NCBI GenBank assembly: GCA_022496205.1
Contig: WTXD01000004.1
Location: forward strand, 1,178,001-1,242,000
Origin: Gloeopeniophorella convolvens
Lineage: Eukaryota; Basidiomycota; Agaricomycetes; Russulales
DNA length: 64,000 nucleotides
Direction of reading: 5' to 3'
Below are positions 58,626 to 64,000 of this stretch, piece after piece. Both the position numbers and the translations under genes were made by a program. The notes under the pieces are model-generated. The model worked only from the letters and a program-made list of their open reading frames with translations. It was not told where the DNA came from and made no database searches. Position 1 is the first letter of the stretch. The number at the start of each line of letters is the position of its first letter.

Positions 58626-60929
58626 TTCTTGCATAAATTGCAATGCAAATTGTGGTCCTCTGTCGGAGATAACTTGTTTAGGAAGTCCAGTGCATTTCCA
58701 GACATAATTGATGTAGAGGTCAGCAGTTTGTTCTGAGGTGATAGTTTTATGACAGGGAGCGATGATAGTGGCTTTGGTGAAGCGGTCGACTACAACGTAG
58801 AGTGAGTTGTATCCCTTTGAGATAGGGAGGTCGGTAATGAAGTCCATGGTGATGACTTCCCAGGGACGGTTTGAGATTTCGTTTGGATGCAGTGGAATGG
58901 GATTAGGGTGTTGTTGTTTAGTGGTTTGGCAAGTGGCACAGCCATCGACGTAGTCTTTAACGAATTTGGATATTCCAGGCCACCAGTACTCTCGAGAGAC
59001 TAGTTCGTAGGTTTTCCATCTTCCTGGGTGGCCGGTGGCGAGTGACTCATGGTATTGTTGAACAATTTCTCGTCGTAATTTGGTGTCTTTGGGGATATAG
59101 ACCTTTCCTTGATGTAAGATGAGACCGTCTTCGTAGTTCCAATCTTCTAAGCCTTTCACTATTATACGTGGACCATTCTTCATGATTGTTGTTAACACTT
59201 TAGTGACTTCTTCGTCTTTGTCTTGAGATTCTCTGATGCGTCGTCGTAGGTTTTGGTCTCCAATGGTAGTGGTAGTGCCAGCACGAGTAGCTCGGATTGC
59301 GAAAAACTTGGTGTCCAGGAGGATTTTGTTGTCGTTTTCAGTCATTATCCCCTCTTTAAGATCTGGACGGCGGGACAGATGATCGGCGCGGTTGTAAATG
59401 CCGGGTTTATGAAGGAGAAGAACGTTGTATTGGGAAAGCTCAAGAGACCAGCATGCTTGTCTTCGAGTGAGTTTCTGTTTTGTGGTGAAGTATGTCAGGT
59501 TGTTGTGGTCGGTCCAGATTTCAACACGGTGTTGAGCCCCTTGTAAATAGTGTCGATAGGTTTCAAGGGAACGGATAATAGCAAGGAGTTCTTTATCGTG
59601 GATGTTGTAGTTGCGTTCTGCGTCGGTCATGGATTTAGACAGGAATGCGACCAGGTGCCAGTGATTAATTTCGTCTGGTTGCTCCAGCACAGCGCCGATG
59701 GCAAAGTCGGAGGCGTCTGTAATCAGACAAAATGGGCGAGTGTGGTCGGGGAGTGTGAGTACTGGGGCTGAGGTGAATGCGTGCTTGAGGTTGTCAAACG
59801 CTTGTTGACAGGCTGAGGACCACTGGAACGGAGTATCTTTACGTGTGAGGGCATGAAGTGGTTGTGCAATCTTAGAGAAATCCTTGATGAAACGTCTGTA
59901 GAAATTGCCAAAGCCAAGGAACGCTTGAATGTGCTTGAGTATTTTTGGCGTTGGCCACTCCATGATAGCTTTGAGTTTGGCAGGGTCCATGCGAATGCGA
60001 CCGGCAGAGATGATAAGGCCGAGGTATTCAATGGTTGTCTGGAAGAAGGAACATTTCTCTGGTTTGAGGTAGAGGTCGAGTTCGCGAAGTCGCTGGAGGA
60101 CACAATGAACAAGGGCATAATTTTCTTCAAGAGTGTCGGTGAAAATGAGGATGTCATCCATGTAGATAACAACGGAGCCGGTTGCAATGATATCCTTGAA
60201 GTTCTCGTTCATAAACGATTGGAACGTGCCGGGGGAGTTGCAGAGTCCAAAGAACATGACTAGGGGTTCGAATAGACCACAGTTGGTCTTGAAGGCGGCT
60301 TTCCATTCATTGCCTTCTTTGATGCGAATATTGTTATAGCCCCAGCGGACGTCAAATTTGGTGAAGTAGCAGGCGTTCTTAAGTTTGTCAATGAGTTCAG
60401 GAATGAGTGGAAGCGGGTAAGCATTCTTGATTGTGATGTTGTTGAGGGTGCGATAGTCTTGTACAGGATGTAACTTTCCATCTTTCTTCTTGACGAAGAA
60501 GAAAGGGCTTGCCATAGGTGACTTTGAAGGGCGAATATAGCCTTTTGCAAGGTGTTCTTTGAGGAATTCGTTAAGGGCCTTCTGTTCATCAGAGGTGAGA
60601 CTGTAGATTTTACAGTCACGGAGTTAGGCATCAGGTTTCAGGTCAATAGCATGGTCCCAGGGTTTGCAGGCAGGGAGTCGTTGGGCAGCTGATTCTTCAA
60701 AGACTTTATGGTACTTGAGAAATTCTGGAGGGACAATGTCTTCAATTGTTTTCTTGGGTGCGACATTTTGTTCGGCCAATTGTTGCGAATGAGTCATTTT
60801 GGCGCGGACAGATATAGATCCTATCGACGGGTGTAACTCTAGTTGTGTTACAGGATGAGCTCTAGGATCATGGACCACTGCGCTGGTGGAACGCACACCA
60901 GGATCATTGACCACTGCTTGGGTGTGCAT
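58626..60929 (-). pseudogene. Gypsy RT, RNase H and integrase N-terminal part
   Basis: RT: MASPFFFVKKKDGKLHPVQD, YRTLNNITIKNAYPLPLI, FTKFDVRWGYNNIRIKEG and catalytic VVIYMDDILIF. RNase H: CLITDASDFAIGAVLEQ, NYNIHDKELLAIIRSLETYR and IWTDHNNLTYF. Integrase: HHCC zinc region (HESLATGHPGRWKT, CATCQTTK), first Asp in VITMDFITDLP and second in VISDRGPQFALQFMQE, where the solo LTR interrupts it. A TAA near 60624 breaks the frame between DLKPDA and LRDCKIYSLT. A 16-nt copy of the polypurine tract lies at 59343-59358. Confidence 0.92.
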
Positions 60930-60947
60930 TGATTCTGATTGGAAGAG

Positions 60948-61665
60948 TCATCTGATAGTGGTGAGGTCGACGGAGTCAAGGAGATATGGTTCTTGAAGGG
61001 TGTAGTTGATGTAACCACAAGATGCAAGGACTGTTTGCATTTTCATAGCAAAGTTCACGTCGGCTTCATGGATACCATCTTCATTGGTATTGGTTGGTGC
61101 AGTGATGGTACGGATTAGACCAACAGGAATGTTGTCTAGCGCGGTGGCAGAGATAGCAGAATCGGGTAGTTGACAGGAAGGGGGACAACGGTCAAAGGTA
61201 ATTGTGTCCTTTTCCCAATTGATACTAGGGTTGTGTCGTCTAAGCCAGTCCGTGCCTAAGATGAGGTCGTGGTTGCCGATGTCAGTGAGATATAATTCAA
61301 TCCATTCTTGGTGCGAGTGGCCGTCTGGTGTAGGGATTTCAAGGCGCTGAATAGTAGTATATTGAACCAAGCCGGTGGCGTTATCAGTGCCATCGACATT
61401 GCGAACAGGGAAAGGTTTGACGAGTTTCTTGAGTGTGAAGTGATGTCGGTTGGCAAAATTGGTATGCAGGATAATGCCTTCTGCGCCACTATCAACGAGT
61501 GCGCGTGCACTGATTTTTCGGCCAGAGGACTGTCCCAGGAAATTGACTCTAACAGTTATGGACGGAGTCCATCGATTACACGTCATAGACGACGGTACAG
61601 GAATAGAGTCAATTGTTACAAAGGGTTCAAATTTCTCGACTCCGAAGAACCTCTCATACGTCCTC
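60948..61665 (-). pseudogene. Gypsy aspartic protease
   Basis: The retropepsin-like motif ISARALVDSGAEGIILHTNF contains the catalytic DSG, and DLILGTDWLRRHNPSINWEK is the second conserved strand of gypsy proteases. The frame opens at RTYERFFGVEKFEP, out of frame with gag, and ends in TGA (60948-60950) just before the RT leader region. Confidence 0.88.
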
Positions 61666-61708
61666 TAAACACGAAGAGTCCCAATAGACAGTGCGGCTAT
61701 GGGAGGGT

Positions 61709-63514
61709 TCAAAAATCCTTCTTCTCGGAAGTGGTAGGTGGGGAGATGATGTCGGAAACGGCTTGCTTGGCCTCGGGAGTGGCTTGAGCATACCAGCTAT
61801 TGATAGCTTGGATAGAAGTGTCGGTAGTGGAAGAGGATGATGGGTCATTTGCAATGAGATTGTGAGAGTTAGATGAGGGAGTGAAGGATTCGCCGTGTCT
61901 GCGGCCTCGGAATGATCCTCTGTAGTTTCCTCTACCTCGGCGGTTAAAATTGAACGAAGTGGAAGGTGAGGGTCCGCCAGGCTTCTTGAGGCATTTGTTG
62001 GACCAGTGGCCTCCTCCTCCACAGTACATGCAAAGGTTGTTGTCGCGACGACGCTTGCGCTCTTTAGTAGTGAGTGGGGGAAATGCAGTGGTCGCATTAA
62101 CTTGTGAGATTTCTCCTTCTTCGAGGGAGCAAATGTTGCTTCGTCCGTGTCCACCCCGGAAGGTATTCCTAGGGCGATTCGTCTAGTAGGAATCGTCAAG
62201 TTCTTGGATAATCTTAACGACTTCTGCAAGCATCTTTGGTTTGTTTGCGACAGCAGAGTATTTCTGCTCGAGTTGATTGTTCAGGTTATGGCAGAGAACA
62301 GGGATAGTGACAGTGTCGTCAGTGATGGCAGCTTCAGTGCGTGCAACGTCCCAATCTTGATACCATTCGCGGAAGCGGCGAATGCCTTGTGGATACTGGA
62401 AGAATTTGTTGATAGCAAGTTGTTTCTGGTCAGGATTGGTGAACATAGTTTCGAAGGCGTCGACAAAGGCTTTCCAAGTGCTGTAGGCTTTGTTCGTGAG
62501 TGCATCATTCATGCGGATGTGAGCCCATTCTCCGGCACGGGTGTTGTTTTTAAAGTGAGTATAGGCGTCGGTGATCTTCTTGGTGTTGGTGTTGTACAGG
62601 TCTTCATTGAGCGAATAATAGTTATTAAGATGGGAAAGGAATTGGTGGGCAGTAGCTTCTGCACCGTTAAAGGGTTCTGGTGGGCTGCTGAGTAACTTGG
62701 AAGACATCTTGGGTGGAGCAGTAGTTGTTCCTTGGGACGGTGGGTTTACTGGTGGTTTAAATGGAGGTGGTACTTGAGTCTGATAAGATGAAGAGGCAAC
62801 TGGAGTCTGAGTCGGTCCAATACAAGAGACAGGAGGCGTAGGAGTCTGGACGAAAGGTACAAGTTCTTGAGGCTGAGACGGCGGAGGTGCAGCTGATTCA
62901 GATGATTCTTCAGGGAGTGGGTTTTCTTGAGGAGATGGATGTCGTTCTGGGGTACCAAAGCCTCCAGGTATAGTGCGAGGCAAGTTTGCAGCTAATGGGG
63001 TGCCTAATGGAGTAACTTTTCTGGAGATGCGTTGGATGGTTTCTTGAGTAGATTCTAAGAGTTCGTTGACTTCGTCTGAGTCGTCTGAAGGAGGTGGTGT
63101 AGGTGGTGGTACGACGCGAGTTTGTTCAGGAGGGTCGAAGTAAACAGGTTGGTGATTGAAGTATTCCCAGCGTTTCCTATCTTCTCTCCAGCGGACTTTC
63201 TTGTCTTTGTAAAGTCCTTCTAGGGAAGCCCAGGCGTAACCTTGAAGTTGATCGGCGTGTGGGTAGTAGGCGTTGAGTGCTTCGAGAACTGGTACTTGAT
63301 AAGTGGTAAAAACTGCTTGCTTGGTTGCTTCGTCAAGGACGAGAGTTCGTCCAAGGACTGTGGCGATAACGTAGACGTGTCCACTTTCTTTGTCAAGTCT
63401 GATTTTCCTAATAATGCTTCTGGGAGGTAGATGTTGGGAGATATCAGTGATTTCTTCTGGGCTAGGGTTGTTCCAAGCATGTTCTTTGATGTATTCTTGG
63501 AATTCGGTACTCAT
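61709..63514 (-). pseudogene. Gypsy gag with internal TAG
   Basis: Starts at 63514 (MSTEFQEYIKEHAWNNPSPE). The capsid-like retrotrans_gag region includes EPFNGAEATAHQFLSHLNNY, NNTRAGEWAHIRMNDALTN and FREWYQDWDVARTEAAITDD. A Pro-rich linker precedes it. After a TAG at 62183-62185 (DDSY*TNRPRNTF) the same frame continues to a zinc knuckle CMYCGGGGHWSNKC and an Arg/Gly-rich RNA-binding stretch (NRRGRGNYRGSFRGRR), ending EKKDF at 61709. The TAG sits where a Trp is likely. Readthrough is possible but a point lesion is simpler. Confidence 0.88.
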
Positions 63515-63524
63515 AAAGAGTGAT

Positions 63525-63988
63525 TTAGACGACAGGGAGTCCTACAACTTGCACAGTGTAGGTGTTGATATTGTGATGATATGTGATGGTGAAAGCGTGG
63601 TTAAGGATGGGACAACGTCGATCAATGGAATGGCGTTCGATGCGGGCGTAGTCTTCTTTGATGTGGTCACGAAAGATTCTTGTAGATCGCTTCCACAGAT
63701 AGCCTTCAAAATGCAGAGGATCACTAGTGAAGTTGGCGAGTTCATGGAGATCGTGGGGAAAACTGATGATATGGAGTTGGCGACGATTGTATTCTTCTCT
63801 GCACCAGCGTCGGAAGTTGTGGAAGCCAAGGAAGTTTTGAGTAGGTAAGGTTTGGCCGATGTAGATGATTTCTGGATGGTGCGCAACGTTATCATGTTGG
63901 ATGTCGATGAGTCGGGTTCTACTGAGGTTTCTTGGATCTTCAGGGGTCGGCGTACATTGTACTGGCGGTAATGCTACTTGCGGTAGTG
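63525..63988 (-). CDS. Unknown ATG-less frame upstream of gypsy gag (5' end truncated)
   Basis: From the LTR at 63989 down to a TAA at 63525-63527 one minus frame is fully open for about 154 codons and contains no ATG. It reads as ordinary protein: NVAHHPEIIYIGQTLPTQNF, LGFHNFRRWCREEYNRRQLH, PLHFEGYLWKRSTRIFRDHI and KEDYARIERHSIDRR. The gag ATG begins 10 nt after its stop, in a different frame. Codon choice resembles gag. No known domain is recognised. It could be an extra retrotransposon protein, a captured host fragment, or the end of a longer frame cut off by the LTR insertion. It was found by direct translation. Confidence 0.55.
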
Positions 63989-64000
63989 TGTTGAGACGGA
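63989..64000 (+). repeat. Start of another copia-family LTR, cut by the window edge
   Basis: The last 12 bases, TGTTGAGACGGA, are identical to the start of the LTRs at 52188 and 58140. They interrupt the frame upstream of gypsy gag, so this is a further insertion into the gypsy element. Confidence 0.75.

Larger units (their letters stand above)
57105..63988 (-). mobile_element. Ty3/gypsy chromovirus, defective
   Basis: Internal region of a chromodomain-bearing Ty3/gypsy element on the minus strand: upstream frame, gag, protease, RT, RNase H, integrase, chromodomain, then polypurine tract and 3' LTR. The 5' LTR is not in the window. Lesions: TAG in gag (62183-62185), TGA (60948-60950) and TAA (near 60624) in pol, a solo LTR in the integrase (58140-58625), and a 7-bp tandem duplication before the chromodomain (57485-57498). 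Coding parts are otherwise well kept. Confidence 0.92.

Overview
The window looks like nuclear DNA of a filamentous basidiomycete, most likely an agaricomycete. Genes are dense and broken by many short GT-AG introns of about 50-60 bp, the exon sequence is GC-rich, neighbours are often divergent or convergent, and the right quarter is a nested LTR-retrotransposon island. No CRISPR array, rRNA, tRNA or prokaryotic feature was recognised. Exon joins were made by hand from splice signals plus family conservation.

Bases 1-48.2 kb hold about 19 recognisable or supportable host genes. In order: a 3' gene fragment; VPS27 (ESCRT-0, minus); RPB1 (RNA polymerase II largest subunit, plus); ATP17 (ATP synthase subunit f, plus); BNI4-like scaffold (minus); an FAD-dependent oxidoreductase (minus) divergent from NUP160/NUP120 (plus); MSH4 (minus); SWC2/YL1 (minus) divergent from a mitoribosomal S25-like gene (plus); GET2-like (minus) divergent from an ArfGAP (plus); leukotriene-A4-hydrolase-type aminopeptidase (minus); an unrecognised gene (minus); RPA12 (plus); OST5/TMEM258 (minus) divergent from YOP1 (plus); an UNC93-like transporter (plus); a DBF2/SID2 kinase (minus) divergent from an F-box gene (plus). 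They are core eukaryotic functions in transcription, trafficking, ER membrane biology, meiosis and mitotic exit, not a functional cluster.

Bases 48.7-64 kb are a transposon graveyard. A Ty1/copia element (minus) keeps matched 480-bp LTRs, a 5-bp target duplication (CTTAA), a copia-type primer site and a polypurine tract, but its interior is broken by stops, a frameshift and two older LTR insertions. A Ty3/gypsy chromovirus (minus) follows. It has gag, protease, RT, RNase H, integrase and chromodomain, broken by stops, a 7-bp duplication and a solo copia-family LTR with its own TTCTT duplication. Another copy of that LTR starts in the last 12 bases.

The most interesting signals are: (1) a 16-nt exact copy of the gypsy 3' polypurine tract inside pol, a candidate central polypurine tract; (2) a long ATG-less open frame just upstream of gypsy gag; (3) micro-exons of 3, 8 and 9 nt in RPB1, MSH4 and ATP17, one of them encoding the MSH4 Walker A core; (4) a copia copy whose near-identical LTRs enclose an already dead interior, suggesting mobilisation in trans.
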